DNA from: Streptomyces sp. MP131-18
GTDB lineage: Bacteria; Actinomycetota; Actinomycetes; Streptomycetales; Streptomycetaceae
Assembly: GCF_001984575.1 (NCBI RefSeq)
Contig: NZ_LZNS01000001.1
Location: 7,331,012-7,395,011, forward strand
Length of the DNA: 64,000 nucleotides
Direction: 5' to 3'
The notes under the pieces are model-generated. The model worked only from the letters and a program-made list of their open reading frames with translations, had not been told where the DNA came from and searched no databases. Shown one piece after another: positions 35,419 through 44,655 of the stretch. The position numbers and the translations under genes are program-made. Each line of letters opens with the position of its first letter. Positions within the stretch are counted from its first letter, which is position 1.

Positions 35419-36713
35419 GCCGTTCCGCGCCCCCGCGGCGCGGGGCGCGGCTGGTGGCGGCCCTCCTCGCGGTCTGCGCGCTGGCCGTGACCGGCTGCGG
35501 GGGCGGCGGCGACCAGGGCGGCCCGGTCACGCTCGACCTGTGGGCCAGATCGGACCAGGCGGGATTCATGGAGGACATCGTCGACGCGTTCAACAGCGCG
35601 CACGACGACGTCCAGGTCGAGCTGACGCTCCTGCCCGCCACGAATTTCGTGCAGAAGCTCGGCGTCGCGGTCGCCAGCGACGCCGGGCCCGACCTGGCCT
35701 CCATCGACCTGGTGTATGTGCCGTTCTTCGCCTCCTCCGGCGTGCTGGCCGACATCACCGAGCGCAGCGAGGGCCTGCCGGACATCGACGCGCTCAGCGC
35801 ACCCCACCTCGACCAGGGCACCTACCAGGACCGCCGCTACGCCCTGCCGTTCACCGGGGAGGCGTCCCTGCTCTTCTACAACAAGGACCTGTTCCGCCAG
35901 GCGGGGCTCGATCCCGCGCAACCGCCCCGCGACTGGGAGGAGTTCACGGAAGCGGCGCGACGGATCAGCGACCTGGGCGAGGACGTGCACGGGTACCACT
36001 TCTCCGGCAGGTGCGGAGGCTGCAACGTCTTCACCCTGTCGCCGTTCATCTGGGCGGCCGGCGGCAACGTCGTCGAGGGCGAGGCCGGCGAGGAACGCCC
36101 GGTCGTCGGGGAGGACCCGGCCGTCACCCGCGCCCTTGAGCTGTACAGGACCCTGTGGCACGACGGCCTGACGGCGCCGCAGGCGGCGGCCGACACCGGC
36201 GCCCAGGCCCTGGCGCTGTTCGGCAGCGGCCGGATCGGGATGTACCCCACGGGCGCCTTCGCGCTGGACGAGATCCGCAGCACCTATCCGGACGTCGACT
36301 TCGGCGTCACCCCCATCCCCGGTCCCGAGGGCGGCAGTTCGTCGTTCACCGGGGGCGATGACATCGCCATCACCAGCGGCTCCGACCACCAGGACGCCGC
36401 CTGGACCTTCATGGAGTGGTCGGTGCGGCCCGACGTGCAGGAGATGATCTCAGGACTCGGCACCGTGCCCATCCACACCGAGGTGGCCCTCGGCCCCTAC
36501 AGCGAACGCGGCCCCGAGTACGCCACGCTCGCCGAGGCCCTGGTGAACGGGCGCACCATCCGCAGCGTTCAGGAGAACGCACTGTTCAACGCCGGCACGT
36601 CGCCCTGGGCGACGATGATCGCGCGCGGCGTCTTCGGCGAAAGTCCGGACAGCGTCGAACGCGCGGTCGCGGAAGCCCAGGACGCCATGGCCAACATCCT
36701 GTCCCGCGGCTGA
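35415..36713 (+). CDS. CUT1 sugar ABC transporter substrate-binding lipoprotein
   Basis: 432 residues. Type II signal peptide: Arg-rich start, hydrophobic LVAALLAVCALAV and lipobox VTGC, so it is lipid-anchored outside the cell. The mature part is a family 1 solute-binding fold (LDLWARSDQAGFMEDIVDAF, FNAGTSPWATM). Substrate is probably an arabinose-containing oligosaccharide, judged from the GH127 partner. GTG at 35415 overlaps the GH127 stop (GTGA). Two permease genes follow. Confidence 0.92.
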   Translation: MSRSAPPRRGARLVAALLAVCALAVTGCGGGGDQGGPVTLDLWARSDQAGFMEDIVDAFNSAHDDVQVELTLLPATNFVQKLGVAVASDAGPDLASIDLVYVPFFASSGVLADITERSEGLPDIDALSAPHLDQGTYQDRRYALPFTGEASLLFYNKDLFRQAGLDPAQPPRDWEEFTEAARRISDLGEDVHGYHFSGRCGGCNVFTLSPFIWAAGGNVVEGEAGEERPVVGEDPAVTRALELYRTLWHDGLTAPQAAADTGAQALALFGSGRIGMYPTGAFALDEIRSTYPDVDFGVTPIPGPEGGSSSFTGGDDIAITSGSDHQDAAWTFMEWSVRPDVQEMISGLGTVPIHTEVALGPYSERGPEYATLAEALVNGRTIRSVQENALFNAGTSPWATMIARGVFGESPDSVERAVAEAQDAMANILSRG

Positions 36714-36729
36714 CCGCAGGGAGATTTCC

Positions 36730-37704
36730 ATGACCCGCCGCAGGGGCGGCACCGTCGCCGCCCGCTCCGCCTCCTCCTCACCGTCCCCACCGACCCCCGC
36801 CGCCCCGACGCGCGCGCCGCGCAGGCGCGCCGAAGGGCTGGCCAGACGGCGTTCGCTGACCGGGCTGCTGCTGATCAGCCCCGCCCTGCTGCTGGTCGCC
36901 GTGTTCTTCCTGGCCCCGCTCGGCCTCACCGTGTGGATGTCGTTCCACAAGTGGCCGCTGCTCGGCACCCCCGAGTGGTCAGGGTTCGACAACTACGCCG
37001 CGATACCCGGTGACAGGACCTTCCTCGACGCACTCGGCTACACCGTCCTGTACACGGTGATCATCACCCCGCTGCTGCTGTTCATCGGCCTCGGCCTCGC
37101 GTTCCTCGTGCGCGACCAGCGGCGCGGCGTCGGCATCTTCCGCACCGTGTGGTTCCTCCCGTATGTCTTCGGCTTCGCCTCCTCCGCCTACCTCTTCCTG
37201 TGGCTCTTCGACTCCTCGGTGGGCTTCGTCGACCCGGTACTGATGGACCTCGGGCTGACCGACGCCCCCGTGCAGTGGATGAACTCCGCGGACACCGCCA
37301 CCATGGCCGTCATCGTGATGGTGGTGTGGAAGGTCGTCGGCTTCCAGATGCTGCTGCTGATGGCCGGGCTCCAATCCGTCCCCGACGAGGTCAACGAGGC
37401 GGCCCTGATGGACGGTTCCGGCCGCTGGTCGACGCTGCTGCGCATCACGCTGCCGCTGCTGCGCCGCCACGTCGCCCTGGTCCTGGTCTTCTCGGTGTCG
37501 GGGTCGATGCTCGCGTTCGAGCAGTTCTTCATCATGACCGGCGGCGGCCCCGGCAACGAGACGCTCACCGTCGTCAACTGGATCTACAACAGCTCCTTCG
37601 CCAACTTCCAGCTCGGCTACGGCTCGGCGCTGTCCGTACTGCTCCTGGTGCTGCTGATGATCGTGAACGGAATCCAGCTCTTCCTGCTGCGCGAACGCGA
37701 CTGA
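36730..37704 (+). CDS. CUT1 sugar ABC transporter permease, MalF type
   Basis: 324 residues. A basic Pro-rich N-terminus (about 45 residues) then six membrane helices. The cytoplasmic EAA loop that docks the ATPase is EAALMDGSGRWSTLLRITLP. Follows the binding protein after 16 bases with GGGAG before the ATG. Pairs with the permease at 37786. Confidence 0.93.
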   Translation: MTRRRGGTVAARSASSSPSPPTPAAPTRAPRRRAEGLARRRSLTGLLLISPALLLVAVFFLAPLGLTVWMSFHKWPLLGTPEWSGFDNYAAIPGDRTFLDALGYTVLYTVIITPLLLFIGLGLAFLVRDQRRGVGIFRTVWFLPYVFGFASSAYLFLWLFDSSVGFVDPVLMDLGLTDAPVQWMNSADTATMAVIVMVVWKVVGFQMLLLMAGLQSVPDEVNEAALMDGSGRWSTLLRITLPLLRRHVALVLVFSVSGSMLAFEQFFIMTGGGPGNETLTVVNWIYNSSFANFQLGYGSALSVLLLVLLMIVNGIQLFLLRERD

Positions 37705-37785
37705 CCCCGGAGTGCCGATGCCTGCCGCCCGCCCCGCCCGCCGTCCCGCCGGCCCGCCGGCCGACCGGGAAGTTACGGAGAACTC

Positions 37786-38685
37786 ATGTCCGCCGCCCCT
37801 GCGTTGACCGCCCGCGCCCGGGGTCCGCGCCGCACGCGCGGCAGCGACCGCCGCCGGGGGAAGATGCCCGCCTGGGCCTGGTGGACGGTGTGCTCGCTGA
37901 TCGCCGTCATGTTCCTGCTGCCGCTGATCGCGCTGCTGGTCACCGTGTTCAAGACGCCGGAAGCGGCCACCGCCAGCCCGCCGTCCTACCTCCCGGACGC
38001 GGTGTCCACGGAAAACTTCTCGGCGCTGACCGACAGCCGCGAGGGCCTGTGGCGGTACGTCGCCAACACCTTTCTCGTCTCCTGCGGCACGGTGCTGCTG
38101 ACCGTCACCGTCGCCACCCTCGCGGGGTACGGCTTCGCCCGCTTCCGCTTCCCGATGCGCGAGCCCCTCTTCGGCACCGTGCTGCTGTGCATGATGATCC
38201 CCTTCCAGGCGATCCTCACGCCGCTGTACATGGTGCTGCGCTTCCTGCACCTCCAGAACTCGCTGATCGGGCTGATCTTCGTCTACGCGACGTTCCAGCT
38301 GCCGATCTCCGTCTTCCTCATGCGCAACTCCTTCGAGCAGATACCCAAGGCCCTGCCCGAGTCCGCGCAGATCGACGGCTGTTCGAGCCTGTCCGCGCTG
38401 TGGCGCGTCCTGCTGCCCGTGGTCAGGCCGGGGGCCGTGTCCGTCGCGCTCTTCGCGTTCTTCTCGGCCTGGAACGAGTTCCTCGCCGCCCTGGTCCTGC
38501 TGTCCGACGAGGCGAAGTTCACCCTGCCGATCTTCCTGACCGCGCTGGCCTCCGGACAGCTGGGCACGATCAACTGGGGAGTGCTGGAGGCCGGGGTGCT
38601 GGTCACCATGATCCCTTGCGGGGTGATCTTCCTCATCCTCCAGCGCTACTACGTGCGCGGCCTGGTGGCGGGCTCGGTCAAATGA
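37786..38685 (+). CDS. CUT1 sugar ABC transporter permease, MalG type
   Basis: 299 residues, six membrane helices after a basic N-terminus. EAA loop: ESAQIDGCSSLSALWRVLLP. ACGGAGA precedes the ATG. No ATPase gene follows, so the importer probably uses a shared MsiK-like ATPase coded elsewhere, as is usual in Streptomyces. Last gene of the operon; a 10-bp-stem hairpin follows at 38708. Confidence 0.93.
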   Translation: MSAAPALTARARGPRRTRGSDRRRGKMPAWAWWTVCSLIAVMFLLPLIALLVTVFKTPEAATASPPSYLPDAVSTENFSALTDSREGLWRYVANTFLVSCGTVLLTVTVATLAGYGFARFRFPMREPLFGTVLLCMMIPFQAILTPLYMVLRFLHLQNSLIGLIFVYATFQLPISVFLMRNSFEQIPKALPESAQIDGCSSLSALWRVLLPVVRPGAVSVALFAFFSAWNEFLAALVLLSDEAKFTLPIFLTALASGQLGTINWGVLEAGVLVTMIPCGVIFLILQRYYVRGLVAGSVK

Positions 38686-38707
38686 CCGCGGGTCCGGGCC
38701 GTCCTGC

Positions 38708-38740
38708 GGCTCCCGCCCCCCTGTTACAGTGGCGGGAGCC
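38708..38740. terminator. Terminator hairpin of the sugar operon, overlapping an alternative hairpin
   Basis: GGCTCCCGCC (38708-38717) pairs perfectly with 38731-38740 over a 13-nt loop. A second perfect 7-bp hairpin, AGCCGGG at 38737-38743 with 38753-38759, uses four of the same bases, so the two cannot form at once. Confidence 0.6.
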
Positions 38741-38784
38741 GGGGCAGCGGGTCCCGGCTGTGGTCGATGAGGGAGGTGAGGTTG

Positions 38785-38853
38785 ATGACCGTCGTGGCGG
38801 CTGCCGTTCTGTGCAGCGTCCGGGCCATCCTCACGTCCCGGGCCCCGGCCTGA
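38785..38853 (+). CDS. Possible 22-residue leader peptide
   Basis: ATG at 38785 follows GGGAGGTGAGG, one of the best ribosome sites in the window, and reads 22 codons (MTVVAAAVLCSV... ending in SRAPA) to TGA. Hairpins flank it, and the methyltransferase-acetyltransferase gene starts 81 bases later. The layout suggests ribosome-controlled expression of that gene. No homologue is recognised, so this is inferred from the signals alone. Confidence 0.4.
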   Translation: MTVVAAAVLCSVRAILTSRAPA

Positions 38854-38869
38854 CCCACGTCCGCTGTGC

Positions 38870-38887
38870 GTGAGCCCATCGGCTCAC
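38870..38887. promoter_or_regulatory. Hairpin between the leader ORF and the fusion gene
   Basis: GTGAGCC and GGCTCAC pair perfectly over a CATC tetraloop. No T-run follows, so it could be a pause or anti-sequestering element rather than a terminator. Confidence 0.45.
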
Positions 38888-38933
38888 CGGCGTTCCCGCG
38901 TGCACCGGGACCCTCTCTCCCAGGGAATCCACG

Positions 38934-40232
38934 TTGTCCACTTCTTCACCAGATCACCGCATCGACGCCCTGCTCGACCTGCACCGCGGTCTGCCGCGGC
39001 AGGGCCCCGGCTCCGACGCCACCACCCGCCGCCTGCTGGCACTCGCCGGCGAGCTGCCCGCCCGGCCCCGCGTGCTCGACGCGGGCTGCGGCCCGGGGCG
39101 CGCGGCGCTGCTGCTCGCCGCCGAGGCGGGTGCCGAAGGCGCCGACGTCGTCGCCGTGGACCTGCACCGCCCCTACCTCGACGAGCTGGATACCGCCGCG
39201 GCCCGGCTCGGCCTGGGCGCGCGCATCACCACCCTCGCCCGCTCCATGACCGAACTCCCGTACCCGGACCACAGTTTCGACGTGATCTGGGCCGAGGGCT
39301 CGGTGTACACCGTCGGCTTCGACACGGCGCTGCGGGCTTGGCGCCGCCTGCTCGCGCCCGGCGGCGTGCTCGTCGTCACCGAGGCCGAGTGGGCCACCCG
39401 CGTCCCCTCGCCGGAGTGCAGGGCCTTCTGGGACGCGGCCGCCCCGCTGCGCACCACGGGCGCCAACGTCACGGCCGCCGAGGCCGCGGGCTACCGGGTG
39501 GACGCCGTGGTGCCGCTGCCGGAGAGCGACTGGTGGGCCGAGTACTACGACCCGCTGGCCGAACGGATCGCCGCGGCGGACACCGGCCGGCCCGGCATGG
39601 CCGAGGCCGTTGCCGCGTCGGGCGCCGAGATCCGGCTGCGGCGCGAGTACGGACGGGAATACCGGTACACCGGGTACGTGCTGCGGCACGATCCGCGGCC
39701 GGGGGCCACCGGGCCCGACGGCCCAGGGCTCTGGCACGTCCGCCCGGAGACCGCGGCGGACGCGGCGGCGGTGCGGGAGGTGCTGCTCGCCGCGTTCCCG
39801 ACACCGCTGGAGGCCGACCTCGTCGACGCCCTGCGGAACGACGCGGGGGCCTGGCGGGCGGGCCTGTCCTTCGTCGCCTGCACGCCCGACGGGCTGCCCG
39901 CCGGGTACGCGCTGCTGACCCGCTGCCACGTCGGGTCGGCGCCCGCGCTCGCCCTCGCGCCCTGCGCGGTCCTGCCGGCCCACCAGCGGTCGGGCGCCGG
40001 TTCCGCCGCGATCCGCGCGGCGCTGGGCGCGGCGCGCGCGGCGGGGGAGGACCTGGTCCTGGTGCTCGGGCACCCGCAGTACTACCCGCGGTTCGGCTTC
40101 GTGCCGGCCTCGCGCTTCGGTATCCGCGTGCCCTTCGAGGTGCCGGACGAGGCGATGATGGCGCTGCCGCTCGGTGAGGACCGCGCCGTTCCGCAGGGCA
40201 CTGTCCGCTATCCGGCGGCCTTCGGGCTCTGA
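38934..40232 (+). CDS. Fusion of SAM methyltransferase and GNAT acetyltransferase
   Basis: 432 residues from a TTG with AGGGA 7 bases upstream. Residues 1-240 form a class I methyltransferase (VLDAGCGPGR motif I, FDVIWAEGSVYTVGF, LLAPGGVLVVTEAEW). After a short Gly/Pro linker, residues 250-432 form a YhbS-like GNAT domain (VRPETAADAAAVREV, LPAHQRSGAGSAAIRAAL with acetyl-CoA site, GHPQYYPRFGFVPAS). The two activities may act on one substrate, or one may be regulatory. Monocistronic, with a strong terminator behind it. Confidence 0.88.
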   Translation: MSTSSPDHRIDALLDLHRGLPRQGPGSDATTRRLLALAGELPARPRVLDAGCGPGRAALLLAAEAGAEGADVVAVDLHRPYLDELDTAAARLGLGARITTLARSMTELPYPDHSFDVIWAEGSVYTVGFDTALRAWRRLLAPGGVLVVTEAEWATRVPSPECRAFWDAAAPLRTTGANVTAAEAAGYRVDAVVPLPESDWWAEYYDPLAERIAAADTGRPGMAEAVAASGAEIRLRREYGREYRYTGYVLRHDPRPGATGPDGPGLWHVRPETAADAAAVREVLLAAFPTPLEADLVDALRNDAGAWRAGLSFVACTPDGLPAGYALLTRCHVGSAPALALAPCAVLPAHQRSGAGSAAIRAALGAARAAGEDLVLVLGHPQYYPRFGFVPASRFGIRVPFEVPDEAMMALPLGEDRAVPQGTVRYPAAFGL

Positions 40233-40242
40233 TCGGGCCCGC

Positions 40243-40275
40243 GGTGCCCGGCCGGGTACCTCCCGGCCGGGCACC
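40243..40275. terminator. Strong terminator after the methyltransferase-acetyltransferase gene
   Basis: A perfect 14-bp GC stem (40243-40256 with 40262-40275) closes a TACCT loop, starting 11 bases past the stop codon. Confidence 0.85.
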
Positions 40276-40460
40276 CGAGGTCCGTTTGCCACGGGCGGAC
40301 TTCGCACTGATGTCAGGTGCCGTTGAATGAGAAGGGGAATTGTCATCGACGCCGGAGTGCAAATTCCCACCAACTCCGGGTTGGCATAATGACGGGCGCG
40401 GGGCGGGCCGGCCCCACGCCCCTTCGACGCCGAGCAGGGTTTCCGAGCAGGGAGATGGCG

Positions 40461-41651
40461 ATGGACGCACAGGTCACGGCGCGGCGACTGCGGGCGATCA
40501 CCGGTGAGCTGTCGGAGCTGTTCTACGAGCGGGACGACGTGGTACGGACGTTGACGGTGGCGATGCTGGCCGGTCAGCACTCGCTCGTGCTCGGTCCTCC
40601 CGGCACCGCGAAGTCGGAGCTGGCCCGCGAGCTGACGGGCCGGATCGAGCACGCGAACTATTGGGAAATCCTGCTCAGCAAGTTCACCGCCCCGACCCGG
40701 ATGTTCGGTCCGATCGACGTCGGCGCGCTGAGCCGGGGCGAGTACCGGCAGATATTCGACGGCCGCGCGACGACGGCGCATATAGCTTTCATCGACGAGA
40801 TTTTCAAGTGCTCCACGGCGGCGCTCAACGAGACCCTCGGGTTGCTCAACGAGCGCATTTATCACCCGGAGAACGGCGGCGAGCCGATTCACTGCCCCTT
40901 GATCAGCGCCATCACCGCATCCAACGAGCTGCCCACCGGCGACGACAGTGCCGCGATCTACGACCGGCTGCTGGTGCGGCTCGAGGTGGGATATCTCGCC
41001 GACCCCTCCAACTTCGCGGGGCTGGTGCGTTCCGCCGTCGCTGCCCCGGCCGCCCCGGTCAGGACCACGGTGGAGCTGACCGAATTGCAGCAGGTCGTGA
41101 CCGATGTCGTACCGGCCGTGGGCGTTCCGGACCCGATCGTGGATGCCGTGTGCACCCTGCGGGCCGCCTTGCGCCGCAAGGAGCTGATCGCCTCCGACCG
41201 TCGTTGGCGGCAGTCGGTCCGGCTGCTCCAGGCGAGCGCGTTCCTGGACGGCCGCGAGCAGGTGGAGGAAGGCGATCTGTCGACGCTCACCCACGTGCTG
41301 TGGGATTCTCCCGCCCAGCGCCCGACCGTCGAGCGCGAGGTCCTGCAACTGGTCAACCCCGACGCCAAGGAGGCGCTCGACCTCGCCGACGCCATCGAGG
41401 AGCTGGAGGCCGAGCTGGACGCGAAGGCCGGCCAGTCCCGCGAGGCCCTGAGCGACTGGGCGATCAGGGAGGCGATCACCAAGCTCAACAAGGCCGGTAA
41501 GAAGCTGGAGAAACTGCACAAGGAGACCCGGGCCGCCGGACGCTCAACGGCCGCCGTCGAGCGCGTGATCACCCGTCGGCGCGCCGTCCATGCCCGCGTC
41601 CTGACCGAAGCGCTCGGAATGGACGCGAGCATCGTGCAGGCCCAGCTCTGA
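40461..41651 (+). CDS. MoxR-type AAA+ ATPase, RavA-like
   Basis: 396 residues. Walker A LGPPGTAKSE (Lys51), Walker B IAFIDEIFK (Asp112-Glu113), sensor 1 ITASNELP and the arginine-finger region IYDRLLVRLEV. The C-terminal third is a helical extension with coiled-coil character (EELEAELDAKAGQSREAL), as in RavA. It probably acts as a hexameric chaperone-like motor with the VWA protein coded next. ATG at 40461 is preferred because GGAG lies 6 bases upstream; the ATG at 40455 touches the site. Confidence 0.9.
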   Translation: MDAQVTARRLRAITGELSELFYERDDVVRTLTVAMLAGQHSLVLGPPGTAKSELARELTGRIEHANYWEILLSKFTAPTRMFGPIDVGALSRGEYRQIFDGRATTAHIAFIDEIFKCSTAALNETLGLLNERIYHPENGGEPIHCPLISAITASNELPTGDDSAAIYDRLLVRLEVGYLADPSNFAGLVRSAVAAPAAPVRTTVELTELQQVVTDVVPAVGVPDPIVDAVCTLRAALRRKELIASDRRWRQSVRLLQASAFLDGREQVEEGDLSTLTHVLWDSPAQRPTVEREVLQLVNPDAKEALDLADAIEELEAELDAKAGQSREALSDWAIREAITKLNKAGKKLEKLHKETRAAGRSTAAVERVITRRRAVHARVLTEALGMDASIVQAQL

Positions 41652-41668
41652 GCGGCGAGGGACCGGGC

Positions 41669-43291
41669 ATGGGCAAGGCCCTGAGCAATATCAACGAGCT
41701 GGCGGGCCGCGCCGGGAAGTGGCTCGGCCCGGCGGGCGGCACCGAGCGGCCGAAGGCGACCGCCGCGGTGGCCGCCGACCGGTTCGACACGATGGCCTGG
41801 CGCGAGATCCACGCCCAGGTCGCCGTGCTGCGGGACCTCGCGGTCGACCTGAACGGGCGCTACGACCACACCGAGGACCTGCTCTCCGACGTGTTCCTGG
41901 CCGCCTACAAGGTCAGCCCCCGGGTACGCGAGCGGGCCGAGATGGACCCCTCGCGGCTGGTCAACCACCACGTCATCACGTGCATGACGGGCAGCCCGGC
42001 GTTCGCCGGGCTGCACCGCGAGACGTCCGGCGACCCCTATGCCGCCGCGATGGCCGTGCTGGCCCAGTCCGACGCCCTGCGCCGGATGCTGGAGTGGGCC
42101 AAGGACGCGGCGGAGCGGGCCCGGCGGGCGAAGGACGCCCAGGAGGCGGCCGAGCAGGCAGCAGCGGCCGTCGCCGAGGCACTTCAGCTGGCCGCCGGGG
42201 CGGCGGACGAGGCCGGCACGGTGCCGGACGGGGCGGCCGCCGCCCTGACGCGGGCGATCGAGACGGCCGGGTCCGCCGACGCCGCCGCGCGGCAGGGCCT
42301 CCAGGAGACCGAGCAGGCACTCGCCGCCGCGGCGGCCGGTATCCGTGCGGCCGCGCGCAACGCCACGGCCAAGGCCGCAGAGCAGGTCGGCGAGGAGACC
42401 GCGCTGATGCGCGCGTGGGGGGTGGGCCCCGGCGAGTTGGAGCGGATGCCGTTCGACCAGCGGGCCCGGCTCGCCGAACGGTTGCGGTCGGGCCGGCTGG
42501 GGCGGTTCGCGGATCTCATCGGCCGGTTCCGGCAGATGGCCACCGGCGAGCGCGCCCGCAAAGTGGAGCAGGCCACGGGCGAGTTGGTCGGGATCACCCT
42601 GGGCGACGACCTCTCCCGGGTCATCCCCTCCGAGCTGGCCAACCTCGGCGTACCGGCGATGAGGAGCGTGTTCGCCGCGAAGTATGCCGAGGCGCGGCTG
42701 ATGCTCTATGACAGCCGAGGAGAGCAGACCACCGGAAAAGGCGCCATCATCGCGTGCGTCGACTGCTCGTACTCCATGGACGAGCCCGGCCCCGGCGGGG
42801 TCACCGCCGAGGCGTGGGCCAAGGCGTGCGCTTTGGCACTGCTGGACCAGGCCCGCCAGGGGCGGCGCGATTTCGTCGGCATCCTGTTCTCCTCCGCCGA
42901 GCGCGTGAAGGTGTACCGCTTCCCGGCCTCCGAGCCGGCCGGTATCGCCGGCGTGCTTGACTTCGCCGAACACTTCTTCGGAGGCGGCACCGACTACCAG
43001 GCGCCGCTCTCGGCGGCCGTCAGGTTGCTGGCCGAGGAGTTCGACACCGACGGACGCCGGCGCGGCGACATCGTGATGATCACCGACGGGGAGTGCGAGG
43101 TCACCGAGGGGTGGATGCGCGCCTGGAACGACGCCAAGCACAGGCTCGGCTTCCGTTCCTTCGGCGTGGCCATCGGCGCCCCGGATGCCGTCGAGCCGGG
43201 CACGGCCCTGGACGCCCTGTGCGACAACCTCCGCAGCATCGAGGACCTGACCGACATCCACGCGGCCGGCGACCTCTTCCGGGTCATCTGA
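41669..43291 (+). CDS. VWA-domain protein, ViaA-like partner of the MoxR ATPase
   Basis: 540 residues. A long helical N-terminal region with an Ala/Glu-rich coiled coil (about 140-240), then a C-terminal VWA domain from about 360. The MIDAS metal site is DCSYS (Asp365, Ser367, Ser369) with FGGGTDYQAPL and ITDGECEVT completing it. In E. coli ViaA stimulates RavA and the pair acts on respiratory complexes and stress responses. Starts 17 bases after the ATPase gene, clearly one operon. Confidence 0.9.
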   Translation: MGKALSNINELAGRAGKWLGPAGGTERPKATAAVAADRFDTMAWREIHAQVAVLRDLAVDLNGRYDHTEDLLSDVFLAAYKVSPRVRERAEMDPSRLVNHHVITCMTGSPAFAGLHRETSGDPYAAAMAVLAQSDALRRMLEWAKDAAERARRAKDAQEAAEQAAAAVAEALQLAAGAADEAGTVPDGAAAALTRAIETAGSADAAARQGLQETEQALAAAAAGIRAAARNATAKAAEQVGEETALMRAWGVGPGELERMPFDQRARLAERLRSGRLGRFADLIGRFRQMATGERARKVEQATGELVGITLGDDLSRVIPSELANLGVPAMRSVFAAKYAEARLMLYDSRGEQTTGKGAIIACVDCSYSMDEPGPGGVTAEAWAKACALALLDQARQGRRDFVGILFSSAERVKVYRFPASEPAGIAGVLDFAEHFFGGGTDYQAPLSAAVRLLAEEFDTDGRRRGDIVMITDGECEVTEGWMRAWNDAKHRLGFRSFGVAIGAPDAVEPGTALDALCDNLRSIEDLTDIHAAGDLFRVI

Positions 43292-43322
43292 GCCACGTCC
43301 TCGGCGGGCGCCGGCCGGGTCG

Positions 43323-44339
43323 TCACGACGGGCGCGCGTGCTCCCTGCCCCGCCACTCCATGACGGACCAGGGCGGGGCCAGGTCCTCGTGCGTCGTGAT
43401 CTGGTGCGGCTTCAGGCCGCGCGGGTCGGGCGCCTCACGGTGGCGGGTGAAGGCGCGCTCGACATAGCGGTGCCCGGTGTCGGGGCCGATGATCAGGTGG
43501 GTGCGGCCGGGGCTGCGGGCCGCCTCCCACCCCGCGGCGAGGTGCGCGGCGCCGGTGGAGAGACCGGCGAACACCGCGTGGCTGCGCAGCAGCGCGACGG
43601 CCCCGGCCAGCGCGTGGCCGAAGCCGATCCAGTGCAGCGTGTCGTACAGGTGGTGGCGGACGTTGTCGAACGGGATGGCGCTGCCGATGCCCGCGATGAT
43701 CGCCTCCGGGTCCTGGAACCGTTCGCTGCCGAACGTGACGCTGCCGAACGGCTGGATGCCGACGAGCCGCACGGTGCGGCCGCGTTCCCGCAGGGGCAGG
43801 ACGAGCCCGGCGGTGGAGGCGCCGGTGCCGACAGCGCCGACCACGGTCAGCTCCCGGTCCGGCAGCGCGGCGGCCACCAGGTCGGCGAACTCCCGGTAGC
43901 CCGCGTAGTGGACAGCGTCGTGGTACTGGCGCATCCAGTGCATGTCCGGGTGGCGCGCGACCAGTTCACGCACCCGACGCACCCTGCGTTCCTGGTCGAG
44001 GCGCAGGTCCTGCGAGGGCGGCATCTGGTCGACGGTGGCGCCGAGGATCTCCAACTGCACGCGCATGGTGGTGTCGACGGTGGTGGAGGCCACGATGTGG
44101 CATCGCAGCCCGTGCCGGTGACAGGCCATGGCGAGCGCCAGCGCGTATATGCCGCTCGAACTGTCCACCAGGGTCTGCCCCGGCCGGATGGTGCCTTTCT
44201 CCAGCAGGGCGCGGACGGCGCCGAGCGCCGCATAGACCTTCAGCGTCTCGAAGCGCGCCAGCACGGTGTGGGGCGTCAGCCTGATCAGGTCGGGCGCCTT
44301 GATGGCGTCGGTGATGTGCTCGTGCACGGCCCATTGCAT
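43323..44339 (-). CDS. PLP-dependent cysteine-synthase-like enzyme
   Basis: 338 residues, fold type II. LKVYAALGAVRALLEKG aligns with the KDRAALGMI region that holds the PLP Lys, so the Lys of LKVY is the likely Schiff base, although the usual Asp-Arg after it is Val-Tyr. SSGIYALALAMACHRHG matches the TSGNTGIALA substrate loop, and GAVGTGASTAGLV the phosphate-binding glycine loop. It is a divergent member and may use O-acetylserine, O-phosphoserine or another beta-substituted amino acid. ATG at 44339 with GAGGTGG 7 bases upstream. No sulfur-metabolism neighbours. Confidence 0.78.
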   Translation of the reverse strand: MQWAVHEHITDAIKAPDLIRLTPHTVLARFETLKVYAALGAVRALLEKGTIRPGQTLVDSSSGIYALALAMACHRHGLRCHIVASTTVDTTMRVQLEILGATVDQMPPSQDLRLDQERRVRRVRELVARHPDMHWMRQYHDAVHYAGYREFADLVAAALPDRELTVVGAVGTGASTAGLVLPLRERGRTVRLVGIQPFGSVTFGSERFQDPEAIIAGIGSAIPFDNVRHHLYDTLHWIGFGHALAGAVALLRSHAVFAGLSTGAAHLAAGWEAARSPGRTHLIIGPDTGHRYVERAFTRHREAPDPRGLKPHQITTHEDLAPPWSVMEWRGREHARPS

Positions 44340-44655
44340 AGCGTCGCCACCTCGAATGGAAAACGCGCCCACGGTACCCGGAATGGGCGTGAAGAATGGT
44401 GAACTGCCGGGGCAGGATGAGAGCATTGAGGGCGACGTCCATTGTGCCCGGGGCGACCTGCCTCAAAACGCTTCGTGCGCCCCCTGATTGAGGGGGGCCG
44501 GCAGGGAACCGGGCCTCGATTCCGTACGACAAATAATGGGGGAGTATCGTCCCGGTGCGCGGAGATCATCGCGTTACGGACCCGTTGACCTGGTCCTATC
44601 CGCGTTCCGTGCCGCTCCCTTTCTGTGACGGGAAACGGCACGGAACGCGCGGGTG
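44340..44655. other. Intergenic region between sigma-factor and cysteine-synthase-like genes
   Basis: 316 bases. It holds the terminator at 44601-44649 and presumably the promoter of the minus-strand gene at 44339. I see no ORF or repeat here that I can support. Confidence 0.5.
44601..44649. terminator. Terminator of the ECF sigma factor gene
   Basis: A perfect 14-bp stem (44601-44614 with 44636-44649) encloses a 21-nt loop in which TCCC and GGGA can extend the pairing. It begins 6 bases past the stop at 44656. Confidence 0.8.

Noticed and set aside
40385..40390. CATAAT as the -10 box of the MoxR operon
   Set aside because: No acceptable -35 sequence at 16-18 bases; position alone is not enough evidence.
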